A program made the position numbers and the translations under genes. Below are positions 36,319 through 46,310 of a stretch of 64,000 nt of DNA, piece after piece; within the stretch, counting starts at the first letter, position 1, and each line of letters opens with the position of its first letter. The notes under the pieces are model-generated. The model saw nothing but the letters and a program-made list of their open reading frames with translations. It ran no database searches and was not told where the DNA came from. Origin of the DNA: Pseudocoprococcus catus (lineage in GTDB: Bacteria > Bacillota > Clostridia > Lachnospirales > Lachnospiraceae); NCBI RefSeq assembly GCF_019734885.1, contig NZ_JAAXCM010000023.1, positions 190,586-254,585 on the forward strand, written 5' to 3'.

Positions 36319-37326
36319 CTATTCCAAGCCAAGGCTCTTCTTTGTAAAGTTCCATGAATCTTTGCACATACGTTCAAGATCATACTTTGCTTCCCAGCCA
36401 AGTTCTCTCTTTGCTTTGCCCGGATTCGCATAGCAGATGGCAATATCGCCTGCACGACGCGGTTTGATCACATATGGAATCTTGATACCATTGGCAGCTT
36501 CAAATGCTTTGACAATATCCAGTACACTGTAACCAATACCTGTACCCAGATTGTAAATATTCACACCTGTAGAAGAAGTTACTTTCTCAGCCGCATTCAC
36601 ATGTCCCTTTGCCAGGTCAACCACATGGATATAATCTCTGACACCCGTGCCATCCGGTGTATCATAATCATCACCGAATACACCAAGGCATTCCAGCTTG
36701 CCGGCAGCCACCTGTGCAATATAAGGCATCAGATTGTTTGGAATACCATTCGGACTCTCACCGAGAAGACCGCTTTCATGGGCACCGATCGGATTGAAAT
36801 AACGAAGCAATACTACACTCCATTCCGGATCCGGTACACAGAAATCTGAGAAAATTCTTTCAAGCATCAGCTTAGTTGAACCATATGGATTCGTTGTGGA
36901 TAATGGAAAATCTTCTGTGATCGGTACTGTCTTCGGAGCACCGTAAACAGTTGCTGAAGAACTGAAGATAATGCGCTTGCAGCCATATTCATTCATCAGT
37001 TCGCATAAATTCAATGAACCGGAAATATTGTTCTTGTAATAAGCCAGCGGCTTCTGAACGGATTCGCCAACAGCTTTGAGTGCAGCAAAGTGAATCACCG
37101 CATCAAACTTATGTTCTTCAAATATAGGACGCATAGACTCTTTGTCCAGCATATCCGCTTTATAAAAAACCAATTTCCTGCCGGTAATCTTCTCCACTCT
37201 GTCAACAACATCAATCTTGGAATTGTAAAGATTATCAAATGCGACTACTTCATAGCCCTTATTCAGCAGTTCCACACAAGTGTGGGAACCAATATAACCT
37301 GTTCCGCCTGATACTAAAATTTTCAT
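36319..37326 (-). CDS. galE: UDP-glucose 4-epimerase
   Basis: Leloir-pathway epimerase of 335 aa interconverting UDP-galactose and UDP-glucose. NAD-binding GGTGYIGSHTCVELL, catalytic Ser/Thr in FSSSATVYG, and YGSTK as the Tyr-x-x-x-Lys pair. ELGWEAKYDLERMCKDSW is the normal C-terminus. It follows galK by 16 nt. Confidence 0.94.
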   Translation of the reverse strand: MKILVSGGTGYIGSHTCVELLNKGYEVVAFDNLYNSKIDVVDRVEKITGRKLVFYKADMLDKESMRPIFEEHKFDAVIHFAALKAVGESVQKPLAYYKNNISGSLNLCELMNEYGCKRIIFSSSATVYGAPKTVPITEDFPLSTTNPYGSTKLMLERIFSDFCVPDPEWSVVLLRYFNPIGAHESGLLGESPNGIPNNLMPYIAQVAAGKLECLGVFGDDYDTPDGTGVRDYIHVVDLAKGHVNAAEKVTSSTGVNIYNLGTGIGYSVLDIVKAFEAANGIKIPYVIKPRRAGDIAICYANPGKAKRELGWEAKYDLERMCKDSWNFTKKSLGLE

Positions 37327-37342
37327 GGTAAATTCCTTTCTT

Positions 37343-38515
37343 TTATAATTTTACCGGGCCGCCGCCTATTTTGCAGATGTAAAAATCGGCCGGGTAGCCT
37401 ATTTGCTGTCTGTAGCTTCTGCCAACTTTCTTAATGAAATTATCTACATCATCTGTACGGACAAGGCTGATGGTACATCCGCCAAAGCCTGCGCCTGTCA
37501 TACGGGAACCTAAAACACCTTCTGTCTCCCATGCCGCTTCAACCAGGGCATCCAGCTCATCTCCTGTGACTTCATAATCATCCCGCAATGAACGATGGGA
37601 GTCATTCATCAGTTGGCCAAATGTATCAAGATCATTCGATTCCAGCGCTTCCACAGCCTGAATCGTTCTCTCATTTTCTGTGACTGCATGTCTCGCTCGT
37701 CTGATGCAGACCGGATCTTCGATTGCTGATTGGCAGGCTTCAAAATCATTCTGCGATAATTCTCCCAGTTTCTCAATGGCAACTGCTTTCTGAAGATTCG
37801 CCACAGCTCTCTCACATTCCATACGTCTGAGATTATACTTTGAATCTGCAAGACCTCTTTCCTTGTTCGTGCAGGCAATTACAAGCTGCACACCATCAAG
37901 ATGAATCGGAATATAGCGATGAGATAAATCTTCTGCATTCAGATAAATCGCATGATTCTCCCTGCCCATGGCAATCGCAAACTGGTCCATAATACTGCCG
38001 TTCACGCCATTAAATTCATTCTCTGAATACTGTCCGATCCATGCAATGTCCTGATCTGATACTTCAAAATCAAATATATCCCTCAGAACCCATCCTGTCA
38101 AGACCTCAAGTGATGCTGATGAAGACAGGCCGGACTCGCTGGGAATGTTGCCGTAAACCATCATGTCAAGGCCACAGTCAGGCTGCATACCCCTCTTGCC
38201 AAAGGCCCATATTACTCCTTTGGGATAATTGGCCCATCCGTCTTCCTCATCGTTCTCCAGACCATTGGCCAGAGAACAATTAATAATGCCCACATCCGGA
38301 TAATTCATCGAATAAAAGAATAATCTCTGATCCTGACGTTTTCTCACAACAGCATAAGTACCGATATCCAGTGTACACGAAAATACATGGCCGCCGTTAT
38401 AATCAATATGCTCACCGATCAGATTGACTTTCCCCGGAGCGAAATACACCTGTGCACCTTCCGCATTACCGAATCGCTCTGCGAATTCCCTCAATAATCT
38501 TTCTTTCATCATCAT
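37343..38515 (-). CDS. galK: Galactokinase
   Basis: GHMP kinase of 390 aa phosphorylating galactose. Galactokinase signature APGKVNLIGEHIDYNGG, ATP-binding PSESGLSSSASLEVL, and C-terminal GAGFGGCTISLV. The gene opens with three consecutive ATG codons, so the true start may be 3-6 nt later. First gene of galK-galE. No galT is in the window. Confidence 0.93.
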   Translation of the reverse strand: MMMKERLLREFAERFGNAEGAQVYFAPGKVNLIGEHIDYNGGHVFSCTLDIGTYAVVRKRQDQRLFFYSMNYPDVGIINCSLANGLENDEEDGWANYPKGVIWAFGKRGMQPDCGLDMMVYGNIPSESGLSSSASLEVLTGWVLRDIFDFEVSDQDIAWIGQYSENEFNGVNGSIMDQFAIAMGRENHAIYLNAEDLSHRYIPIHLDGVQLVIACTNKERGLADSKYNLRRMECERAVANLQKAVAIEKLGELSQNDFEACQSAIEDPVCIRRARHAVTENERTIQAVEALESNDLDTFGQLMNDSHRSLRDDYEVTGDELDALVEAAWETEGVLGSRMTGAGFGGCTISLVRTDDVDNFIKKVGRSYRQQIGYPADFYICKIGGGPVKL

Positions 38516-38581
38516 TTATCCCGCCTTCCCGGCCTTCGTCTGACATCTTTATGCCGTCCGACAATTGCACTTATTTTATAT

Positions 38582-40081
38582 TTACTTTGCAGCCGCTCTT
38601 TTTTCACGCCTGCTGCGTCTTCTCTTCCGCTTGCTGCCGGCCCATGTTTCTTTCCACAATACAGGATGGAATAAAACAAGCATTGGGAACAGCTCCAGTC
38701 GTCCGGCCAGCATATCAAACATCAGGACATATTTTGACAGCACGGAAAGTTCTCCGAAGTTTCTCGATGGTCCAACATCAGCCAACCCCGGTCCCATATT
38801 GTTCATGGTCGTCAATACCGCTGTGAAATTCGTTGTCAGATCCCTGCCTTCCAATGAAACAAGCAAAAATGATGCGGCAAATATCAGTGTAAATGTAATA
38901 AAATAAACCGCCACTGAACTGATAGCTCCCTGATTCAGTGCCTTTCCTTCCATCTTAATCGTACGGACACTCTTCGGATGGAGATAAGCATTCAGTTCTC
39001 TTTTGACACTCTTTAGCATCATGATCACACGGGAGACTTTGATGCCGCCGCCGGTACTTCCTGCGCAGGCCCCAATGAACATAATAATAATCAGCACAAC
39101 CTTGGATGCACTGGGCCATAGATCAAAATCTACTGTTGAATATCCCGTGGAAGTCATCAATGACCCCACCTGGAACACCACATGCCGAAGGGTATCTGCC
39201 GCAGTCATTGTTTTGTCATAAATATTGACAAAAATCATAGCACTGGCTGCCGCAATAATCAAAAAGTATCCCTTAATTTCTTCCATATCAAAGGCTTGTC
39301 TAAAACGTTTTAATAAAATAAAATAATAAGCATTAAAATTAACACCAAATAAAATCATGAAGATGGCCACAACCCATTGAATATAAGGGGAATATCCGCC
39401 AATACTGGAATTGCGGACACCAAAGCCGCCTGTACCTGCTGTGCCAAACGTAATCATCAATGCCTCAAGAAACGGCATTTTGCCAAGCAGCAAAAAAATC
39501 AGCTGTACAATAGTCATCCCGAAGTAGATCATGTAGAGAATACGCGCCGTTGCACGTACCTTTGGCACCAGCTTACCCACAGACGGTCCCGGGCTCTCTG
39601 CCCGCATCAGGTTCATATGAGATCCGCCGCTCAGCGGAATAATAGCCAAAAGGAATACCAATACGCCCATACCGCCGATCCAATGACTGAAGCTCCGCCA
39701 GAAAAGAATGCTCTGCGACAGACATTCAACATCCGATAAAATACTGGCACCAGTTGTTGTAAAACCGGAAATCGTCTCAAACAAAGCATTTGTAAAAGAC
39801 GGAATTTCACCAGACAAATAAAATGGCAGACATCCCACAAGACTGATCACAATCCAGGACATGGCTGTCGTGACACATCCTTCCTTCAAATAAAAAACTG
39901 TATTATGAGGTTTCTTTCTTGAAAGGAGATATCCCAACACAAAACTCAGCACGGCCGTGCATAAAAACCAGTAGCCGGCTGACTCTTTGTAAAAAACTGC
40001 AACAATACATGGAAAAAGGAGAAGTGCCGACTCTACTTTCAATACACTGCCCAGAATAAATCTAATCATTCCTCCGTTCAT
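38582..40081 (-). CDS. trkH: Potassium uptake membrane protein TrkH
   Basis: Ion channel subunit of 499 aa with about ten hydrophobic segments. The pore-loop repeats are visible as ISGFTTTGASIL, TFGTAGTGGFGVRN, VGSLMTSTGYSTVD and LTTMNNMGPGLADVG. It begins 12 nt after trkA, its gating partner, on the same strand. The short basic tail (KRKRRRSRREKRA) is notable. Confidence 0.9.
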   Translation of the reverse strand: MNGGMIRFILGSVLKVESALLLFPCIVAVFYKESAGYWFLCTAVLSFVLGYLLSRKKPHNTVFYLKEGCVTTAMSWIVISLVGCLPFYLSGEIPSFTNALFETISGFTTTGASILSDVECLSQSILFWRSFSHWIGGMGVLVFLLAIIPLSGGSHMNLMRAESPGPSVGKLVPKVRATARILYMIYFGMTIVQLIFLLLGKMPFLEALMITFGTAGTGGFGVRNSSIGGYSPYIQWVVAIFMILFGVNFNAYYFILLKRFRQAFDMEEIKGYFLIIAAASAMIFVNIYDKTMTAADTLRHVVFQVGSLMTSTGYSTVDFDLWPSASKVVLIIIMFIGACAGSTGGGIKVSRVIMMLKSVKRELNAYLHPKSVRTIKMEGKALNQGAISSVAVYFITFTLIFAASFLLVSLEGRDLTTNFTAVLTTMNNMGPGLADVGPSRNFGELSVLSKYVLMFDMLAGRLELFPMLVLFHPVLWKETWAGSKRKRRRSRREKRAAAK

Positions 40082-40093
40082 CTGACGCCTCCA

Positions 40094-41485
40094 TTACCGT
40101 AAAATATCTTCAATATTCTGGAACCCTGTATGGGTCGTCACAATAACAACGGTATCGCCAGCCTGAATGCTGTCCATACCACCCGGAATAATAATCTTTC
40201 CAGAACGATTAATACATGCAATCAGCAAATTATCCTTCGTATTCAAATCCTTCAAGGGTACATCTGTCACTCTTGATTTTGCACTGACATTAAACTCAAT
40301 AGCCTCTGCCCTGGAATCAAACATATGATAAATAGTTTCCACATTGCTGCTGTCTACAGATGCCTGTTTTGCACGCACATAAGCAACAATTGCCTCCGCC
40401 GTAATATACTTCGGATAAATAACACTGCCAAGATCCAGTTTGTCTATCAAATTGTGAAAAGCATTTCTGTTCACCTTAGTAATGACCTTGGCATCAGAAA
40501 CTTCCCTTGCATGAAGAGCCAGCAATACATTCTCCTCATCAATACCTGTCAGCGGCACAAGCGAATCCACATAGGCGATTTCTTCTTCATTTAATAACTC
40601 TTCATCGGTACCATCTCCATTGATGATCGTGGCCTGCGGAAGCAATTCACTCAATTCCCGGCATCGCTTTCTGTCTATCTCAATAATCTTGACTTCAATT
40701 CCCATGTCAATCAGCATCTTGCCGAGATAATAAGCTGCCTTGCCGCCACCGATGATCATTGTGTTATGTACCGGCTTATTTGGCATACCGATACGCTCAA
40801 AAAACTCCTTTGCCGCCTTGGATGTTGCAATAAAAGAGACAACATCTCCCTGATGCAGCTCAAAATTACCATCCGGAATAAATACCTGCTTCTCTCGTTC
40901 GACAGCACACACAAGCACATCTCCTGAAATATTCCTGGCCATGGTCATAACCTTCTGACCATCCAGACGGTTATTCTCAGGAATTTTGAATCGAATCATC
41001 TGTGCCTGTCCATGTGCAAATGAATTGACGCCCAAAGCTGCCGGCAAACTGAATACATGCGTAATCTCATTGGCCGCTTCCATCTCAGGATTAATGATCA
41101 TTGCCAGTCCAAGCTTTTCTTTTAAATAAGAAGCTTCATCACTGTAATCCGGTGTACGAACACGGGCAATGGCTGCACAGTCACCCACACGTTTTGCCAC
41201 CGTACAGCACAGCAGATTCAGCTCGTCCGAATCTGTCACAGCAATCATCAGATCTGCATTGTCAATTCCCGCTTCCCGCTGAATCTTATAACTGGCACCG
41301 TTTCCCACAATACCCATGACATCATACATATCCGTCAGTACCTGAAGCCGTTCTGAACTTCTGTCCACCAGCGTAATATCATGTCCTTCCTTATATAACT
41401 GTTCCGTCAGGGAAGCACCAACTTTGCCGCAGCCCACGATAATAATATTCAGGCCTCTCTTTCCCTGCTTCCGGTCTTTTGCCAT
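40094..41485 (-). CDS. trkA: Trk potassium-channel regulatory protein TrkA
   Basis: Cytosolic gating ring protein of 463 aa with two RCK repeats. Rossmann loops are IIIVGCGKVGASLTEQLY (about residue 15) and MIIGGGKAAYYLGKML (about 240), each followed by a TrkA-C domain. The length is full. With TrkH it forms a nucleotide-gated K+ importer. Confidence 0.92.
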   Translation of the reverse strand: MAKDRKQGKRGLNIIIVGCGKVGASLTEQLYKEGHDITLVDRSSERLQVLTDMYDVMGIVGNGASYKIQREAGIDNADLMIAVTDSDELNLLCCTVAKRVGDCAAIARVRTPDYSDEASYLKEKLGLAMIINPEMEAANEITHVFSLPAALGVNSFAHGQAQMIRFKIPENNRLDGQKVMTMARNISGDVLVCAVEREKQVFIPDGNFELHQGDVVSFIATSKAAKEFFERIGMPNKPVHNTMIIGGGKAAYYLGKMLIDMGIEVKIIEIDRKRCRELSELLPQATIINGDGTDEELLNEEEIAYVDSLVPLTGIDEENVLLALHAREVSDAKVITKVNRNAFHNLIDKLDLGSVIYPKYITAEAIVAYVRAKQASVDSSNVETIYHMFDSRAEAIEFNVSAKSRVTDVPLKDLNTKDNLLIACINRSGKIIIPGGMDSIQAGDTVVIVTTHTGFQNIEDILR

Positions 41486-41628
41486 TTCTTTATTTCCTCC
41501 ATTATGATAATGACAGCATTTTACTGCTCAGAATTCGTTCCTTCTATAAAAATGTAACACCTAACAAACTGAAATATTTTCAATGCTATCTCATTCAGAC
41601 TCCATATAGTATAACATACTCAAAAAAA

Positions 41629-41660
41629 GGATGGAATAGATAAATGTATCTATTCCATCC
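41629..41660 (-). terminator. Intrinsic terminator
   Basis: Perfect 14-bp stem GGATGGAATAGATA ... TATCTATTCCATCC with 4-nt loop followed by TTTTTTT on the minus strand, downstream of the aldo/keto reductase remnant. Confidence 0.9.
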
Positions 41661-41713
41661 CTGACTAAACAAATCACCTTTACATACAGACCGCCCTGTA
41701 CTTTGTCATTCAA

Positions 41714-42382
41714 TTAAACAATATCAAGCCAGACCTTGTGATCCGGCGCAGGAAATGCCCGATCAAGAAGTCTGTATTTCTCTTCTGTCAGCTTAATTTC
41801 CGCCGCCTGGTAATTTTCAAGAACATGCTCTGCGACCATTTGAACAGCCTTATTATTCAGCAGTCCCCTTCTGAGATCACCGCCCTGTGCCAATGGACAA
41901 TAGGCCATCAGCGGAACATGATGCTCTTCAAGCCACGGCATCAGATCATATTCTACACCTCTTGACCCCAAATGGTATAATACCTGATTCACTGTACAAT
42001 GATCTCCATTTTTTACAGAAAATAATTCTTCCATATCATCTGTATCAAAATTAGAAACACCCCATCTGCGGATTTTTCCTTCTTTGACCAACTGCTCCAT
42101 GCACTCAACGGTCTCTCTCAAAGGTACCTGCCCACGCCAGTGAAGTAAATATAAATCAAGATAATCTGTCCTTAAATTTCTCAATGAACGATCCAGCGCA
42201 TCAAAAATATGGGCACGTCCCGCATTATGAGGATATACTTTTGAAACAATAAAAAGTGAACTTCTGTCTATTCCTTTTATAGCCTCCGCAATCAAATAAT
42301 CCTCTATTCCCGCCTGTCCATAAATCATTACCGGGCTGGAAGATAATGCATAGATCTTAGCTTCCTCAAGGAGCTGCTGCAT
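41714..42382 (-). pseudogene. Chimeric aldo/keto reductase remnant with sigma-54-regulator N-terminus
   Basis: The 222-aa frame is a patchwork. Residues 1 to about 25 (MQQLLEEAKIYALSSSPVMI) resemble the start of a sigma-54 AAA+ domain, in keeping with the PrpR fragment upstream. From YGQAGIEDYLIAEAIKG on it is an aldo/keto reductase (FIVSKVYPHNAGR, YLDLYLLHWRG, GKIRRWGVSNFD). The N-terminal strand with the catalytic Asp and Tyr region is missing. A second, in-frame deletion joins AVQMVAEH to VLENYQAAEIKLTEE, removing the NADP-binding part. It cannot be an active reductase. Confidence 0.75.
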
Positions 42383-42413
42383 CTTCTCATTGTCTGTTCG
42401 GATATTCTGGAAA

Positions 42414-42644
42414 CTAGTCTGTGCAGAATACCGGCAGCCTGGTATACTGCTGGATCAATTTTGCCTGATAACCTCGCGCAATCAGGATATACGCCCCGGC
42501 TTCAAATGCATTTCTCGCTTCATTCACCGCATCCACTGTATTCACAACTTTTATATAATCTACCTGTATGCCAGTCTCTTCAATAACACGCTTTGCAATC
42601 AGCATCATATCTTCATAAGGCAAAAGCATTCCAATTTTAATCAT
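42414..42644 (-). pseudogene. N-terminal fragment of a PrpR-type sigma-54 regulator
   Basis: Frame of 76 aa resembling the PrpR_N sensor domain: IKIGMLLPYEDMMLIAKRVI, VVNTVDAVNEARNAFEAGA, YILIARGYQAKLIQ. It stops in mid-domain. A different frame immediately after reads into the AAA+-like start of the neighbouring chimera, so both are pieces of one regulator damaged by deletion and frameshift. Confidence 0.7.
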
Positions 42645-42690
42645 CGCTTACCTCCTTGTCTTCATCATCAAACTTTTTTTATCATAACAT

Positions 42691-42726
42691 AAAATAAGCC
42701 GAAAAGCACCGCTCTTCGACTTATTT
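42691..42726 (-). terminator. Terminator of the SH3-domain gene
   Basis: AAATAAGTCGAAGAGC ... GCTTTTCGGCTTATTT hairpin with T-run, about 75 nt after the stop codon on the minus strand. Confidence 0.75.
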
Positions 42727-42799
42727 CTATCATAGAATTGTTTCCGTTTTTAATTACTCTTCAAATTGTCGGACAGCCTGACTGCAATGAGCATTTGCC

Positions 42800-43486
42800 C
42801 TACCAGCTGACTGCAATATCAAGCTGTGTGGAATTGCCTGAAGCAAAGCTTCCTGTATCACAGACAATGCCCATGCCAAGACTTGTTTCAACAAGAGAAC
42901 CTCTTGGATGAACATCCAGATTAGCGGCAACCATCACATAATCACCAAGCATCTTCACACCGTCATCTCTGACCCAATACTCATCTGTATTTCCAAGACT
43001 TCTCATAATACTGACGACGCCTGACATATTCAGATTGTAATATGTTTCCTTACCGCTCGGACCAGTAATCGTACCTGCAAAAGCTGTCAGAACCGGCCCA
43101 TCCCAGTCACTGGCTGTATAACCATTCACCTCGTCCTGATCTGTTGTAATATAATCACCGTGAACATATCGGATGTGACCTTCAAAATCAATTGCATACC
43201 AGCCATTCTCCTCATCTCTTAGAATCTTGACTTCTTCACCCCTCTTCAGTGTTCCGACTTTATCTGATTTCTCAGAGCTGGCTCTGCGCACATTGAGAAC
43301 AGAACATGTTACATAGCCTGTATCCTCTTCTGTATCCTCCTCTGTCTTCTCTTCCTGTACGCTCTGTGTATTCTGTGCGTTCTGTGCAGTGTCTGTATCT
43401 TTGGTGTCAGCTGCAAATGCCGGTACTGTCAACAGTAAAGCTACTGCAACAGCAGTGCCAAGTAATGCAAGTTTTCTTTTAATCAT
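42800..43486 (-). CDS. Secreted SH3-domain protein
   Basis: Exported protein of 228 aa. The start at 43486 (MIKRKLALLGTAVAV) has AGGAGG upstream; the signal peptide ends near PAFAADTK. A Gln/Asn/Thr-rich segment is followed by a bacterial SH3 domain (about residues 65-125, CSVLNVRRASSEKSDKVGTL), then a C-terminal domain with VMVAANLDVHPRGSLVETSL that resembles 3D/double-psi domains. Probably binds or processes cell wall. Monocistronic. Confidence 0.8.
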   Translation of the reverse strand: MIKRKLALLGTAVAVALLLTVPAFAADTKDTDTAQNAQNTQSVQEEKTEEDTEEDTGYVTCSVLNVRRASSEKSDKVGTLKRGEEVKILRDEENGWYAIDFEGHIRYVHGDYITTDQDEVNGYTASDWDGPVLTAFAGTITGPSGKETYYNLNMSGVVSIMRSLGNTDEYWVRDDGVKMLGDYVMVAANLDVHPRGSLVETSLGMGIVCDTGSFASGNSTQLDIAVSW

Positions 43487-43695
43487 TGATATAAACCTCC
43501 TGTAAAAACGTAGTCTTACATTTTCTTTTTGTAATAGTGGCATCTGTTTTTTAATAAAATATTTCATTTGTTACAAAAACATTACAGGTAATATATCATA
43601 TTATTAAGTATTTGTCAAATTTATGTTTCCGACATATCTTTCCACAGCCTGACACGCTCCACAATTATAAGTACAAAATAATATCCTAAACATCG

Positions 43696-43736
43696 AAAAA
43701 GCCCGGAAGCTCTGTATCTTCCGGACTTTTTCTTTT
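43696..43736 (-). terminator. Terminator downstream of the galactarate dehydratase remnant
   Basis: AGTCCGGAAG-ATACAGAG-CTTCCGGGCTTTTT directly after the stop codon. Confidence 0.85.
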
Positions 43737-44518
43737 TAGGTGATCGGTGCAGGATTAAAAATGCACAAATCATTATGTAATTTATATTTTTCGGCAAAGC
43801 TCTGATCTTCACCGCTGGCTACTGCCAGAATTTTATTAAATATCTCTGTACCGATTTCAGATATTTCTGCTTCACCTGTAGCAACAGGACCTGCATTAAC
43901 ATCGATCAAATCCTGCCACATTTCCTTCATTTCATTTCTTGAACAGACTTTAATAACCGGTGCAGCGGCGAGACCGTATGGTGTACCGCTGCCTGTCATA
44001 AATACCTGAAGCGTAATACCAGAAGCAAGCTGACATGGTCCGCAGACAATATCGCTGGCCGGTGTTGCAGCGTAGATTAAGTCTTTCTTAGATGGCCTCT
44101 CAGCCGGAGACAACACTTCTTCACGAATTCGCTTTACAGCCACATTCAAAACGCCTGTTACACACTGTACAGTTGTACTGATTCCAAGAATATTTCTTGT
44201 GCCGGCATAACCGCCATTAGGATTTCTGTATCCCATAAAAGTTGTTCTCGGTGCCTTCGGAAGATCAGTCACAATATTTGTTCCATATGTCATATGATCA
44301 ACAGACGGCGGTGTCGGCAGCTCCAGCATAAATTCGTTAATCCAATCACCTTTCTCGATATCTTCCATTGCGTATCCAAGCACAACGCCATAACGAATAA
44401 CCGGCTTTCCTTTTGGAATTCTGGTTAAGGCAACTTTATGTGCCTGCGGAATATCCTGACGTGTCACCAGATCTTCTGCAATCTGAATACCTGCTTTAAT
44501 TTCTTTTACAGCAATCAC
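43736..44518 (-). pseudogene. garD: Galactarate/altronate dehydratase with a large in-frame internal deletion
   Basis: UxaA/GarD-family frame of 260 aa where about 500 is normal. The N-terminal SAF-like domain (VALTRIPKGKPVIRYGVVLG), FMGYRNPNGGYAGTRNILGI and the extreme C-terminus (DIVCGPCQLASGITLQVFMT, SGTPYGLAAAPVIKV, KLHNDLCIFNPAPIT) are all well preserved. About 250 residues between NVAVKRIREEVL and KKDLIYAATPASD are missing, with the frame kept. The start also looks trimmed: it opens at GTG with a stop codon five codons further upstream. The catalytic metal-site segment in the deleted part is gone, so activity is unlikely. Confidence 0.8.
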
Positions 44519-44519
44519 A

Positions 44520-45155
44520 ATGTTTTCAAATATCTATCCGGAATTTCATCAGCTTTATCCGCAGGTTCATATAGATCCTATGGAATTGAGTGTGCACGAC
44601 CAGAATCCTCTTCTTCTGTCCGGTCAGCTGGACATCGGTTTCATGACTCTTTTTGAAAGTCAGGAAAAAAAGGGGCTTGAATATCTTCGTATTACCAAAG
44701 AAAGTCTTGTCCTCGCCGTTCCATCTGACCTTGCCAAACAGATGGCTCTGCATGGCTCATTTTCAGCTTCTGATTCAGCCTCCGACAACTATAAGGTTCT
44801 CTTTCCAGAGTGCAATCTGACATTGTTTAAAGATTATCCTTTTGTCCTAACCCACAAGAACTCAACCATTCGTGAACTTGTCGATCACACATTCACCCAT
44901 GCCGAATTTAAACCGGATGTACTTTTCGAAACATCCAACAATCATGCCATTGTATCTGCTGTTCATTCCGGCATCTGCTGCGGTATTATCCCTATGTATT
45001 ATGTTCGCCCACAGGATCCCCATATCCGCTATTTTGCTCTGCCGGAGCATCCTGAATGGAATATATGTGCAGCCCACAGAAAAGATCATTACCTGACAAA
45101 AGCAGCCAGGGAATTCATCTCCCTGGCTGCCGGATATTTTCAAGCACTGACCTGA
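44520..45155 (+). pseudogene. LysR-type regulator missing its DNA-binding domain
   Basis: Frame of 211 aa consisting only of the LysR effector-binding domain (LSGQLDIGFMTLFESQ, LTHKNSTIRELVDHTF, AIVSAVHSGICCGIIPM). The first ~95 residues with the winged helix are absent. The frame begins 1 nt from the divergent garD start, so a deletion removed the shared promoter region and both 5' ends. It probably once regulated garD. Confidence 0.75.
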
Positions 45156-45203
45156 TTATTTTACATATTCCTCAATGATACATTGATGTATCTGCATCTG
45201 CAA

Positions 45204-46304
45204 TCACTCTATATCTATCTGTTCGCCCTCATTTGCTTCTTCCATCGTAAAATGGACTTGTCTCTCTGCGGCCTCAGGATTGTTGGCAGATTTTTCATCC
45301 ACTGCTGTCATTCCTGTTCCTCCCTCTGCAGTATCCACATAATGCAGCCGCAATACTGCCTGCGCCCAATTCAAACTAACAACAGCCGTTTTATTCTTCT
45401 GGGCCCCAGCCTGCTGCATCAAGTCCAGCAATTCGCCCAATACTTCCCGTGTCAGATAACCGCCTCTCCAGTGAAAAGTCAGTGTTTTCCCCTTTTTCGC
45501 CGCCTGAAGAGAACGTTTATATACATCCTCCGTTTTCGTGAAAGATAACTTCTTGTCTTTGTAATAGAAACGACTATTATCTGTACATGCCGGTGCCGGT
45601 GCAATCAGTGGTTCATGGTCTCTGAATACAGACTTGTCATCCAGATTAAAATAATCATAACGAATCTCCGGCTCGCCGCTCACGCTGCGCCCAAGGCTGT
45701 TGTCAAATGTAGCATCCAGATGATAATACTTTCCATCCAGTCGAATAATATTCCATGTATGTCTGTATTTAATACCTTTCTCCGGATTATTACCGCAAAT
45801 TGCAATAATGCACCAGACATTCAATGCATCACACAAAATTTTCACCGACTTGGCAATGCCCTCGCAGACCCCGACGCCCTGCCCCAACGGTCCGATAATC
45901 TCATGGGAATAGGCCTTTTTCAGCTTATCATAACGTACATTTTCACAGATAAAATCATGAACATACTTTTCTTTTTCAATGTCTGAAAAATTTTTTGCCG
46001 GTCTTGCCAGTTTGTCCACTCTGGCTTTCAGCGCCTTCTGATGCTCCCGGATCTTATTCTTCTCAAAAATATATTCCGGGATAAAAATATAATTCGGTGA
46101 ACCCTTGAAAAATTTGTATTTGAAACTTGTTGCCCAGAATATCTCCGGATGATCCAGCCGCAGCTGGAAAAATACATCGTACAACTCCGGTCCATCCAGG
46201 GCAGGAATCTGGAATTCATCTGATAAAGCTGTAATCCCCTGTAAAATGACATGGTACACCGCCTGCTTCTGCTTATTCATCTTCTGATAATAATACGGTT
46301 CCAT
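45204..46304 (-). CDS. Transglutaminase-like domain protein
   Basis: Cytosolic protein of 366 aa. The papain-like transglutaminase core lies at about residues 105-215: Cys in GVGVCEGIAKSVKILCDAL, His in YRHTWNIIRLDGKYYHLDATFD, and Asp following. The N-terminus (DVFFQLRLDHPEIFW) and the C-terminal third are family-specific and not further assigned. No signal peptide is seen. It is probably a cysteine protease or hydrolase rather than a cross-linker. It lies 7 nt after the ArsC-like gene. Confidence 0.78.
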   Translation of the reverse strand: MEPYYYQKMNKQKQAVYHVILQGITALSDEFQIPALDGPELYDVFFQLRLDHPEIFWATSFKYKFFKGSPNYIFIPEYIFEKNKIREHQKALKARVDKLARPAKNFSDIEKEKYVHDFICENVRYDKLKKAYSHEIIGPLGQGVGVCEGIAKSVKILCDALNVWCIIAICGNNPEKGIKYRHTWNIIRLDGKYYHLDATFDNSLGRSVSGEPEIRYDYFNLDDKSVFRDHEPLIAPAPACTDNSRFYYKDKKLSFTKTEDVYKRSLQAAKKGKTLTFHWRGGYLTREVLGELLDLMQQAGAQKNKTAVVSLNWAQAVLRLHYVDTAEGGTGMTAVDEKSANNPEAAERQVHFTMEEANEGEQIDIE

Positions 46305-46310
46305 CTTAGC

